64,000 nucleotides of DNA from Flavobacteriaceae bacterium R38. Lineage in GTDB: Bacteria; Bacteroidota; Bacteroidia; Flavobacteriales; Flavobacteriaceae. The DNA is taken from assembly GCA_009901575.1 (NCBI GenBank), contig WXYP01000001.1, positions 124,001-188,000 on the forward strand, in the 5' to 3' direction. The translations under genes and the position numbers were made by a program. The notes under the pieces were generated by a model, which was not told the DNA's origin, searched no databases, and was given only the letters and a program-made list of their open reading frames with translations. Shown here piece after piece: positions 56,144-63,394 of the stretch; positions within the stretch are counted from its first letter, which is position 1, and each line of letters starts with the position of its first letter.

Positions 56144-56605
56144 TTATTCATTTCGGATTATTATATTTTCCGTGAACTTAATCTCGGCAATGTCAGCGTT
56201 TTCATTTTTAAGCAACAAGTCATTGATTACTTTGAATTCAACACTACGTCCAGCAATTTTAAGTATTACTTCACTTTCAGGTCTGTTTCCGAAATATATT
56301 TTTGTTTCGGATTCGATTATTGAATAAAATTGATTTTCAGAAAACTGCTTTGACCGTCGTTTTTTGTCAGACAGTTGTTCAATATAACTTTCTCTCCAAT
56401 CCATTTTCGGTAACATTTTTCGAACAAATGCAATTGGTAGGAAAGTCAAGATTTCGATTGCGTGATTTTCATTAATTCCGTTTTGGTTAAACAAGTCCAA
56501 TAATTTTTCATCCGTTGGGCTTTCGTCTAAACCTCCAATCAGTTTAATAGCTTTTTTAATGTCAGAATGAAATTCGGATATATCTATGTCTGTTTTATGA
56601 TTCAT
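56144..56605 (-). CDS. Unknown cassette protein (153 residues)
   Basis: A soluble acidic/basic protein without signal peptide (MNHKTDIDISEFHSDIKKAI), helical at the N-terminus, with mixed beta strands near the end (SEVILKIAGRSVEFKVINDLL). I recognise no family. The ATG lies 31 bp inside the attC-like box at 56636, the usual cassette layout, but unlike its neighbours no matching box is found after its stop. Confidence 0.6.
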   Translation of the reverse strand: MNHKTDIDISEFHSDIKKAIKLIGGLDESPTDEKLLDLFNQNGINENHAIEILTFLPIAFVRKMLPKMDWRESYIEQLSDKKRRSKQFSENQFYSIIESETKIYFGNRPESEVILKIAGRSVEFKVINDLLLKNENADIAEIKFTENIIIRNE

Positions 56606-56635
56606 TTTTTCATTCCGAATAGTTCCTCAAATGTG

Positions 56636-56830
56636 TGGTAACGGTTTGTGTATGAAATGTAGCGTGTAAAAAGACACTAACTTTTCTGATAAACACAGAA
56701 CCGAATTTTTATATTTTTTTTTAATTTTTCTCTTTTTTAAAAGCCAAATTTTATATTTGACGACTTTAAAAATAAACACACTCCTTTCGATTAAACCCCA
56801 AAGCTCTATGTTTTTTATACCTTGTTACCA
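56636..56830 (-). other. attC-like palindrome b
   Basis: TGGTAAC at 56636-56642 and GTTACCA at 56824-56830 are exact reverse complements; the next stretches ggtttgtgtatg and tttttatacc continue the imperfect pairing. At 195 bp it is longer than common attC sites. It separates the toxin-antitoxin pair from the 153-residue gene. The interior is AT-rich and has no ORF. Confidence 0.6.
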
Positions 56831-56839
56831 ACTGTAATT

Positions 56840-57127
56840 TTATAATAAATTATCTAAATCTTGACGTCCTATTATAGCCATAATTTCCACTTCATCATTA
56901 TTTATTTTGTAATAAATGCTATCCGTGCCACAGACACAACGTCTATATCCACTTTTTATAAAGTCAACCGATTCAAATGAGTAAGGTCTTTTAGCAATGA
57001 TGTCGAAGTATTCAAAAAAAGCTTCAAAATATTTATCAGCTTGCGCCATACTAAATCTACTAACTCCATAATGATGAATTCTGATTAAGTCTTCCTTGGC
57101 AGTATTACTTAATTTGTAATTAGCCAT
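56840..57127 (-). CDS. ParE/RelE-family toxin
   Basis: A 95-residue RelE/ParE-fold protein: YKLSNTAKEDLIRIHHYGVSRF at the N-terminus, the central AQADKYFEAFFEYFDIIAKRPY and C-terminal DSIYYKINNDEVEIMAIIGRQDL, all typical of ParE. ParE members poison gyrase; RelE members cut mRNA; ParE fits better here. The start overlaps the antitoxin end by 8 bp. The stop is 7 bp from the cassette box. Confidence 0.9.
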   Translation of the reverse strand: MANYKLSNTAKEDLIRIHHYGVSRFSMAQADKYFEAFFEYFDIIAKRPYSFESVDFIKSGYRRCVCGTDSIYYKINNDEVEIMAIIGRQDLDNLL

Positions 57128-57359
57128 TTAATAAACTCTTGGATTGAGATAAAATTTGCTGTTTATTGTCAGAAGTAAATCCACTTTTTTCTGCCTTATC
57201 TAGTTTTGCAGCAATCCAATCAATTTGTTTATTTTGTTTGCGAGCTTGTCTAATTAAATCATTAACAAGCTCACTTTTGCTTGAGTATTCTTTATTATCA
57301 ACCTGAGCTTTTAACCAATTATCATTTGGTTCAGTAAAAGAAATGCTTTGTCGTTTCAT
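57120..57359 (-). CDS. ParD/CopG-type antitoxin
   Basis: A 79-residue protein with a ribbon-helix-helix N-terminus (KRQSISFTEPNDNWLKAQV, SSKSELVNDLIRQARKQ) that should bind the operon operator, and a C-terminal toxin-binding tail. I start at the ATG at 57359; an upstream ATG at 57407 adds 16 residues before the ribbon strand and is unlikely. It precedes the toxin, as in parDE operons. Confidence 0.88.
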   Translation of the reverse strand: MKRQSISFTEPNDNWLKAQVDNKEYSSKSELVNDLIRQARKQNKQIDWIAAKLDKAEKSGFTSDNKQQILSQSKSLLNG

Positions 57360-57454
57360 GAGATGCTTATTTGGTGCTAAAATACACCAAAATTTATTAT
57401 TTAACAAGTTTTAACTTATTAGCATTGGTTTTTAGAGGCTAGAGTGCTTATAGT

Positions 57455-57583
57455 TGGTAACGGTTTTGTGTATGGCTCGTTGCGGAAAATCAGCTATGAT
57501 TTTCCGTCGTAACTGAAAGATAGCAAATAGCAATGAATTCCGGTTAGGAATTCAGCCGTAATGAACTATAGCCGTTGTTAGGC
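57455..57583 (-). other. attC-like palindrome c
   Basis: TGGTAAC (57455-57461) and GTTAGGC (57577-57583) are the end boxes; they do not match each other but each matches the far end of its own cassette. Inner arms tatggctcgttgcgg and the reverse complement of ccgtaatgaactatag pair imperfectly. A hairpin GGAAAATCA-gcta-TGATTTTCC (57484-57505) and gaattccggttaggaattc lie inside. Confidence 0.65.
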
Positions 57584-57597
57584 ACTGGTTGTTTCTA

Positions 57598-58299
57598 TTA
57601 ATTTCTGATTATTTTGTTCCAAAACAATTTCTTTGGGATTAGACTTTTTCTATTCAGTTTCAAAACTTCTTTTCCATTAGCTTTAACTAATAAGTCCAGC
57701 AATTTGTTATATCCATTTTCTATTTTGAATTCCAATTCATCTTTATAAAGTGGAAAAACATTGTAGATATTTATTTTCCGTCCATTTTTGTGGATTTCGG
57801 TAAAATCTTTGTCAAATGTCACGGACGGAAGAATTAAAGCTCCAACAAAATCAGTTTCACTTGAGTAAGGTGACATATCCATTTCCGCTTGCAATGTGTG
57901 TCCAATTCCAATCCAAGTGTCGTAAAAATGGGGGAATTTAGCTGATTGCTTGAGTATTGAAATAATCCAATCGTTTTTATTTTCTCCAGAGTAAACTTGT
58001 TCAAATTCTATTTCTTTAGGAATAAGCATCATTAATTCGGCAAATTCTAATTTCGCTGGATTTCCAGCTTGTTCATCCACTCCCATTTTCAGAGTGCTCA
58101 TTCCAGAGGTCAGAAGAACGTTGAATTGAGTATTTTCTGGCTTGATGAAATAAACGTCAAGGTGTAAATCCAATGTTGGAATTTCGTGGAAAACTGACAT
58201 TGAAGCTTTATCAAAAAAATTATCCAAATGTTCGCTAATCCATTCAGCGTGTTCGTGGTAATGCGTTCTATCTGCAAATGGATTTATATATTCTGCCAT
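57598..58299 (-). CDS. SUFU (suppressor of fused)-like protein
   Basis: The 233-residue soluble protein carries the pattern of bacterial SUFU-domain proteins (FNVLLTSGMSTLKMGV, EFAELMMLIPKE, GHTLQAEMDMSPYSSETDFVGALILPS). In bacteria this domain is known from comparative work as an immunity protein to polymorphic toxins. No toxin partner lies beside it. It is bounded by GTGCCTAAC (58316) before the start and GTTAGGCAC (57577) after the stop. Confidence 0.8.
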   Translation of the reverse strand: MAEYINPFADRTHYHEHAEWISEHLDNFFDKASMSVFHEIPTLDLHLDVYFIKPENTQFNVLLTSGMSTLKMGVDEQAGNPAKLEFAELMMLIPKEIEFEQVYSGENKNDWIISILKQSAKFPHFYDTWIGIGHTLQAEMDMSPYSSETDFVGALILPSVTFDKDFTEIHKNGRKINIYNVFPLYKDELEFKIENGYNKLLDLLVKANGKEVLKLNRKSLIPKKLFWNKIIRN

Positions 58300-58317
58300 T
58301 GTTTTTTTTCAGCTTGT

Positions 58318-58450
58318 GCCTAACGGTTGGTGTAAGGATAGTTGCGTGATTAAGCAACTAACTTACTAAAAATGGAACGAACCAGAGGAAAATCCTACGG
58401 ATTTTCCGAGTAGGCTGGAACCAAGCAATTATTTTTACACGGTGTTAGGC
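58318..58450 (-). other. attC-like palindrome d
   Basis: GCCTAAC (58318-58324) and GTTAGGC (58444-58450) are exact reverse complements, and gtgtaaggatagttgc pairs with gcaattatttttacac imperfectly. A hairpin ggaaaatcc-tac-ggattttcc lies at 58387-58407, similar to the one in palindrome c. The GTTAGGC box overlaps the stop codon of the 176-residue gene. Confidence 0.7.
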
Positions 58451-58975
58451 AACGTTTTTTATTATTTTTTCAATATCCAAATCAGTTTTTATTTGCTTTC
58501 CAAATTCTGTGAATTCATAAAGCAATGGTTTGTCCGATGTTTTGATAATAAAATTTTGGTCAACAAGAATATTTAAATACCTTCTTATTTCTTCTTTTGA
58601 ATTTGATGTTGATTTCGCAACTTCAAATACCGTCATCGACATTTGCTCAATTGGTTCAGAACAATAATTGGATTGAATCCATAATTCTTTAAAGAGTCTT
58701 TTCATTGTCTTAAACCTTAACGTGTTAGTTTCCAAGTCTTCTATTATTTCATAGATTTCATTAAGATATTTGACATAAGTTTTTTTTGAAACACCAAACA
58801 GCCAACCTTTTATCGGTTTGTTTTTAATCCGATGATAAAGAAGTCGCATTTTAAAGTCATTCTCATAGTCAGGAAAGTTGTCCAATAATTCCTTTTTAGA
58901 AATCTGTCCGCTAAAGTATTTTCTAGTCATATTTGCGACGTATTGTTTGTCAGATTTTTTTTGGTTCTCGGTCAT
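58445..58975 (-). CDS. Unknown cassette protein (176 residues), winged-helix-like C-terminus
   Basis: A soluble, basic protein. Residues about 105-165 (SMTVFEVAKSTSNSKEEIRRYLNILVDQNFIIKTSD..YEFTEFGKQI) look like a winged helix, so DNA or RNA binding is possible. No named family is recognised. The ATG is 10 bp inside the box at 58985 and the TAA stop is part of the other box (58445-58447), so the coding region fills its cassette completely. Confidence 0.65.
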   Translation of the reverse strand: MTENQKKSDKQYVANMTRKYFSGQISKKELLDNFPDYENDFKMRLLYHRIKNKPIKGWLFGVSKKTYVKYLNEIYEIIEDLETNTLRFKTMKRLFKELWIQSNYCSEPIEQMSMTVFEVAKSTSNSKEEIRRYLNILVDQNFIIKTSDKPLLYEFTEFGKQIKTDLDIEKIIKNVA

Positions 58976-58987
58976 TTCTTAAATGTT

Positions 58988-59108
58988 GCCTAACTGTCTC
59001 GTATAACCGTCAGTTACGGTTTATAGTTACTTAAATTTAGGGTTAAACACTGACTTTAGCAATTCCGAGTGGGAATCTACTCGGAATTGCGGTTATAGAT
59101 TGTTAGCA
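58988..59108 (-). other. attC-like palindrome e
   Basis: The ends are GCCTAAC (58988-58994) and GTTAGCA (59102-59108). A very stable inner hairpin gcaattccgagt/actcggaattgc (59059-59070 and 59079-59090, 12 bp, 8-nt loop) fills the centre, and cgtataaccg near one end pairs loosely with cggttatag near the other. Confidence 0.65.
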
Positions 59109-59115
59109 GCTATAT

Positions 59116-59910
59116 TTATTGATGTCCAGTATTTGCATAATATTCAGCTAAATTCTTCGAATCAATTATTTCTAATCCATATTTTTCTACAAAATGCTGA
59201 AGACAATTTAGAGTCACTAAATATGAATAAGAGATAATTTCTGCATATTCCGTATAAGTTGAGTCTTCGGCAGGATTTATCTCATTTTCTTCTTCATACG
59301 CTAAATTTGAATAGTGTACGAAGTCCGAATATTTTCTCCAAATAAAATAAGCTCTTCTTAAATTATGAGAATTTGGGTCATTATCATTTAAATCTCTGAT
59401 TAAATTTCCTGTCGTTTTGAATGTTTTAAACCTGAATTCATCTTTATTAGAAAAATGCACTTGCCGTTTAGGTGAATCTTTCATTTTTTGTTTTACTTCC
59501 TCCATCATTGCATAAGTAGGATAGTAAGGATAATTTCCGCCAAGTTTTTCTTCATTCAATTCAGCTAAATCTGAAAGTTTTTTAAAATTTTTGGATAAAG
59601 CATCTGCATTGAGTCTTGTAAACATTTCATTTTTATCATCTTGGTCAGAAATAAAAATAATATGAATGTAATCATCGATTAAACATCGATATAAAATAAA
59701 TTCAGACGTTAACGTTTGAATTTCTTTATATGAATAGAGAAGTGATAGGTCTTTATTCATAGAATGTTGTTTAATAATCATTCCTACAAAAGAACTATCG
59801 TGTTCATCATTCAAGTCAATATTCAGCTCGTTAATTTTTTGAAGATTCTCATCCGCAAAATTCACTATTCTATTATGAAGCTCAATTAAATTTTCTTTCG
59901 TAAAGTGCAT
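59116..59910 (-). CDS. Unknown cassette protein (264 residues)
   Basis: A soluble helical protein without signal peptide, with ILYRCLIDDYIHIIFISD in the first half and LRRAYFIWRKYSDFVHYSNLAY in the second. The layout resembles DUF5677-type helical proteins found near defence genes, but this is weak. It is bounded by GCTGCTAAC (59945) before the start and GTTAGCAGC (59102) after the stop, a perfect inverted pair. Confidence 0.6.
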   Translation of the reverse strand: MHFTKENLIELHNRIVNFADENLQKINELNIDLNDEHDSSFVGMIIKQHSMNKDLSLLYSYKEIQTLTSEFILYRCLIDDYIHIIFISDQDDKNEMFTRLNADALSKNFKKLSDLAELNEEKLGGNYPYYPTYAMMEEVKQKMKDSPKRQVHFSNKDEFRFKTFKTTGNLIRDLNDNDPNSHNLRRAYFIWRKYSDFVHYSNLAYEEENEINPAEDSTYTEYAEIISYSYLVTLNCLQHFVEKYGLEIIDSKNLAEYYANTGHQ

Positions 59911-59944
59911 GTCGTTTATTCTATGGCTGATGTTTGTTTATATT

Positions 59945-59953
59945 GCTGCTAAC
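59945..59953 (-). other. Right boundary box of the cassette array
   Basis: GCTGCTAAC at 59945-59953 (GTTAGCAGC on the minus strand) is the start box of the 264-residue cassette. No second half of an attC-like palindrome can be seen further right, so the array probably begins here on the minus strand; this would be the place of an attI-like site. Confidence 0.5.
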
Positions 59954-60092
59954 ACCCAAATATAGGCATTGCGGTTATTTTTATTTTAAGCGTAATTTTT
60001 AGAGTATGGTTTTACAAAAAAACTAAATATTTAATATTTTGATTTACAGATAATTAAGTGTTTTTAGAATTAGATTTAAGAGGAGAGCTAAA

Positions 60093-60116
60093 AAAAGCGA
60101 ACTTCGGTTCGCTTTT
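60093..60116 (-). terminator. Terminator of the double-glycine peptide gene
   Basis: aaaagcgaac and gttcgctttt form a perfect 10-bp stem with a ttcg loop; on the minus strand it ends in a T run. It follows the peptide gene by 9 bp, which supports that gene being expressed. Confidence 0.8.
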
Positions 60117-60125
60117 CATAAAAAA

Positions 60126-60293
60126 TTAAAGGAAGACACAAAGTCCGTTTACACACCGTGCTGCACGATCAATAAAAAAACAATCCCTACGCGTTGAACA
60201 ACCAATTGGGAATTGTACCCCTCCGTTAATATTATTTTGTTCTTTTTTGTTCAGTTGTTGAACTCCGTTTAATTTTAAAATATCTTTTAGCAT
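60126..60293 (-). CDS. Small Cys-rich peptide with double-glycine leader
   Basis: A 55-residue frame on the minus strand, ATG at 60293, TAA at 60126. The first 25 residues (MLKDILKLNGVQQLNKKEQ, then NNINGG) form a leader of the LxG-xQxL-xxxEQ-xIxGG type ending in Gly24-Gly25. The core GVQFPIGCS.. has Cys32, Cys38, Cys47 and Cys52, two or more likely disulfides or modifications. This is the pattern of bacteriocin-like or RiPP precursors exported by C39-peptidase ABC transporters. No transporter or modifying enzyme is nearby. It occupies most of the 59911-60512 gap; the rest shows nothing. Confidence 0.75.
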   Translation of the reverse strand: MLKDILKLNGVQQLNKKEQNNINGGVQFPIGCSTRRDCFFIDRAARCVNGLCVFL

Positions 60294-60533
60294 AATTTAT
60301 AAGTCATGATTAGGAGATAAAAATAGATAATACAAAAATGAAAATCATGTGGAGAAACCGGAATAATAGTGAAAATTAATAGTATGAAAACGCAGGAATA
60401 AATGGATTAATAAACTGACATCAATTCCATAATCTTCATTGTTATTTTAGATGCCATGCTAATGCTAAAGAAAACACAATTATTTATATGTTATATATCA
60501 ATATCATAAAAATTGACTACCTTCTATTGTCTT

Positions 60534-61331
60534 ATGATTATTGAAAATAGTATAGTATTAATTGCATTTCTATTGGCAGGATATCTTGTGTTTGCAGTGA
60601 TAGATATCTTGTATGCCCGTATTTTTAAGAAACCATTATTTATAAATGCGGTTCTTTTTTTTAAAAAACTACCACCAGAAGAAGTCGAATTCTTAGAAAA
60701 CAATTTTTCTTTTTATAAGAAATTAACGCCCAGGCAAAAAAGAATTTTTCAGCATAGAATGAATGTTCTGTCTAAAAGAAAGAAGTTTAAAACAGTGGCA
60801 CCCTTGACAATTACTGATGAGATGAAATTATTGATTACGGGAACATTAGTGATGCTGACTTTCGGAATGCGCAATTACAGTATCAAATCTGTAAAAACAA
60901 TTCTGATTTACCCGTCTTCATATTATTCACAAATAAAAAAACAAGACCATATAGGAGAATTTAACCCCGCAATGAAAGCTGTTGTTTTATCATGGGAACA
61001 TTTTTTGAAAGGATATGAAATAAAGAATGATAACTTGAATCTGGGAATCCATGAATTTTCTCATGCTTTACACTATAACAGTATGCAACTCTGGGATACG
61101 AGTTCGATACTCTTTTCCAGAGGATTTTTAGCGATACAAAAGTTACTGGCTAACGATGAATATAGCCAGACTATTAAAGAAGTTGCTTATCTAAGAGATT
61201 ATGCCCATACAAACATGTATGAGTTTTTTGCTGTTTGTGTTGAACATTATATAGAAAGCCCGACAGAGTTTAAGAAAGAACTTCCCGATTTATATAAAAT
61301 ACTAAAGAGAATGTTGAATTATGAATTCTGA
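60534..61331 (+). CDS. Zinc-dependent M90/MtfA-like peptidase
   Basis: I start at the ATG at 60534 (a TTG at 60513 adds seven residues). The 265-residue protein has an N-terminal membrane helix (IVLIAFLLAGYLVFAVIDIL), a helical part with FYKKLTPRQKRIFQHRM, and the metalloprotease motif HEFSHALH (about 178) with a later Glu in YEFFAVCVEHY. This is the MtfA (M90) arrangement; E. coli MtfA responds to glucose-PTS signalling through Mlc. The target here is unknown. Confidence 0.88.
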   Translation: MIIENSIVLIAFLLAGYLVFAVIDILYARIFKKPLFINAVLFFKKLPPEEVEFLENNFSFYKKLTPRQKRIFQHRMNVLSKRKKFKTVAPLTITDEMKLLITGTLVMLTFGMRNYSIKSVKTILIYPSSYYSQIKKQDHIGEFNPAMKAVVLSWEHFLKGYEIKNDNLNLGIHEFSHALHYNSMQLWDTSSILFSRGFLAIQKLLANDEYSQTIKEVAYLRDYAHTNMYEFFAVCVEHYIESPTEFKKELPDLYKILKRMLNYEF

Positions 61332-61341
61332 TTCAAATAGA

Positions 61342-61872
61342 CTAAAATGATGTAATTTCTGAAGTCGGAAAATGAAGGTCTTCAAAGTTTTTAATCCATT
61401 TTCCATCTACAAGCTTTTCCCCAAACTCATTGAATGCTCCTTCTGGTGTTCTCTGGAAAGTAAGCCTGTAATTCTCACCCAGTTTTAAAACCAGCTTATT
61501 ATTGTTCACTAAAGTTCCTTTAAAAGGGCGGGCACCATTTTTTGTATACGCCCTGTAATGATAATGACCGTCTTCTTTGTTATAATACATAATGGTATGT
61601 AAGCTTAAAACAGGAGTATCTCCTCTAAAAGAACGTAATTTTAATACCAACAACTCTCCGTCTAAATCGTATCTGACTTTAGTTAAAGCAGTATAATCTC
61701 CTGCTTTGTTTTTAGGAATGCTGTTTCCGGTACCTTTCCAATCCCCAATCAGAAAAGAAAGTTTTGCCATTTCTTTTTGCTCTATACTTTGACCCAAAGT
61801 GATTTGAGAAGTGAAAAATAAAATTGCGATAATGGAAAAAGAACGAAGGAAAAAATTAAACTTAATTTTCAT
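61342..61872 (-). CDS. Secreted lipocalin-like/DUF1579-type protein
   Basis: The 176-residue product has a signal peptide (ending TLGQ, about residue 28) and a domain beginning LSFLIGDWKGTG, the FLxGxWxGxG opening of lipocalin-like beta barrels. Alternating strands follow (LLVLKLRSF, YHYRAYTKNG, YRLTFQRTPEGAFNEFGEK). A ligand cannot be named. It lies 9 bp after the DinB gene and may be cotranscribed. Confidence 0.7.
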   Translation of the reverse strand: MKIKFNFFLRSFSIIAILFFTSQITLGQSIEQKEMAKLSFLIGDWKGTGNSIPKNKAGDYTALTKVRYDLDGELLVLKLRSFRGDTPVLSLHTIMYYNKEDGHYHYRAYTKNGARPFKGTLVNNNKLVLKLGENYRLTFQRTPEGAFNEFGEKLVDGKWIKNFEDLHFPTSEITSF

Positions 61873-61881
61873 AATTAATAA

Positions 61882-62421
61882 CTATTGGAATAATGATTCT
61901 AATCTTTTTTTCTGAGGCTGGTGATGCCGCATATGTATCTCTACTAAAGAAAACCAATCTTTGGCATCGATCATACCAAAGAAAGGATGGAAGTTCTTAG
62001 CTTTACTATTATAATTGTCAAGAAACGAAGCATATTGCCTGGTTTCTGCTATAAATGTATTAAAATCTTCTATGAGTTCTTGCTTAGCTCTTTTTTCTGG
62101 AGTAAAGTTTAAAATGATTTCTTTGGGAAAAGAAGCTATTCTGATTTTTCTACGCGGAAGGAAATTCAGATCAAAAATAAGGTAAGCTTTGATGTTTTTA
62201 GCAGGCCCTTCACTACCTGTATTGTCCAGGCATTTTTGGAAATTGGGCATCTGGTATGTTCTGGCCACACGCATAATATGATCGTAGAGTTCTGCCAAAT
62301 TCCAATGATCTTCAGAAGGTTTTATATACAATTGATCTTCTGTATAATTTTTTAGGTCTGTAACCCAGGTTTCTGCAATTTTTTCAAAAGCTTTTAAACG
62401 ATTTCGATTTCTGTTAAACAT
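61882..62421 (-). CDS. DinB-family protein
   Basis: A 179-residue four-helix DinB-fold protein with the metal-binding pattern: His in AELYDHIMRVARTYQ (about 48) and HMRHHQPQ near the end. DinB proteins include thiol transferases such as bacillithiol transferase BstA. The gene overlaps the YpdA-type reductase by 8 bp, which makes a thiol-linked role attractive, though unproven. Confidence 0.8.
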   Translation of the reverse strand: MFNRNRNRLKAFEKIAETWVTDLKNYTEDQLYIKPSEDHWNLAELYDHIMRVARTYQMPNFQKCLDNTGSEGPAKNIKAYLIFDLNFLPRRKIRIASFPKEIILNFTPEKRAKQELIEDFNTFIAETRQYASFLDNYNSKAKNFHPFFGMIDAKDWFSLVEIHMRHHQPQKKRLESLFQ

Positions 62422-63394
62422 TCTTTACACTTGTTTTAGAAAGAATATTATCGATAATCATTTTGGCGTGAATTCTGGAGTTCTCAATAAACCATTTATG
62501 AGTTTCTGTCCCTCCGCAAATAACTCCGGCAAGGTAAAGGTTAGAAATATTAGTTTCCATGGTGTCAGGATTGTATTGAGGCAGGAGTTTATCATCATCA
62601 GACAATTTGATACCAATTTCTCTAAGAAAACTAAAATTAGGTTTATACCCGGTAAGCGCTAATACAAAATCGTTATTTATTATTTTTTCCCCTTCAGGAG
62701 TATTTAATATCAGCTTATCTTTTTTAACTTCTTTTACTGTAGTATTAAAAAATGCTTTAATACTTCCTTCTTCGATTCTGTTAATTATATCCGGCCTAAC
62801 CCAATATTTTACACGCTTTCCTACTTCAGGCCCTCTTATTACCATAGTAACATGAGCACCTTTTCTGTAACATTCTAAAGCTGCATCTACAGCAGAGTTA
62901 CTAGCTCCGACTACAGCGACTTCCTGATTAGCGTAGAAGTGAGGATCTCTGTAATAATGAGAAACTTTAGGTAAATCTTCTCCCGGAATATCTATTTTTT
63001 TAGGAATATCATAGAAACCGGTAGCAATAATGACATGATTGGCTTCATAACTTCTTTTCTCTGAAGTAATGCTAAATACATTTTCTTTAGAAGTTATTTG
63101 AGTAACTTTCTCAAAAAGCTGTATGTTGATATCATTTGACGATACAATTCTCCTGTAATATTCTAAAGCATCTGCTTTTTTTGGCTTATTTTCTTTGCTG
63201 ATAAAAGGAATATTATCAATTTCCAGTTTCTCTGAAGTGGAAAAGAACTGCATGTTGGTAGGATAGTTAAAAAGTGAATTAACTATGCATCCTTTTTCCA
63301 GTATCACATAATTTAACCCTTTCTTCTTTGCTTCTAATGCACAAGCTATTCCAATAGGACCTCCTCCAACAATCAGGATATCGTATGATTTCAT
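62414..63394 (-). CDS. ypdA: YpdA-family putative bacillithiol disulfide reductase
   Basis: The 326-residue flavoprotein has the FAD loop GGGPIGIACALEA (about 9-21), the NADPH loop VVGASNSAVDAALEC (about 158) and the family blocks NYPTNMQFFSTSEKLEIDNIPF and LYLAGVICGG. It lacks the CxxC of thioredoxin reductases, as YpdA does. YpdA (Bdr) reduces oxidised bacillithiol in Firmicutes; Bacteroidota also make bacillithiol. The next gene upstream, rpe, ends on the adjacent base. Confidence 0.88.
   Translation of the reverse strand: MKSYDILIVGGGPIGIACALEAKKKGLNYVILEKGCIVNSLFNYPTNMQFFSTSEKLEIDNIPFISKENKPKKADALEYYRRIVSSNDINIQLFEKVTQITSKENVFSITSEKRSYEANHVIIATGFYDIPKKIDIPGEDLPKVSHYYRDPHFYANQEVAVVGASNSAVDAALECYRKGAHVTMVIRGPEVGKRVKYWVRPDIINRIEEGSIKAFFNTTVKEVKKDKLILNTPEGEKIINNDFVLALTGYKPNFSFLREIGIKLSDDDKLLPQYNPDTMETNISNLYLAGVICGGTETHKWFIENSRIHAKMIIDNILSKTSVKNV

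Noticed and set aside
56636-59108. Reading the intergenic palindromes as simple terminators
   Set aside because: They are 120-195 bp long with imperfect outer arms, lack T tracts at their ends and carry cassette-specific end boxes. Inner hairpins might still terminate transcription.
51869-59953. Prophage or transposon as explanation of the accessory block
   Set aside because: No phage structural, integrase or transposase gene and no terminal inverted repeats of an insertion sequence are present.
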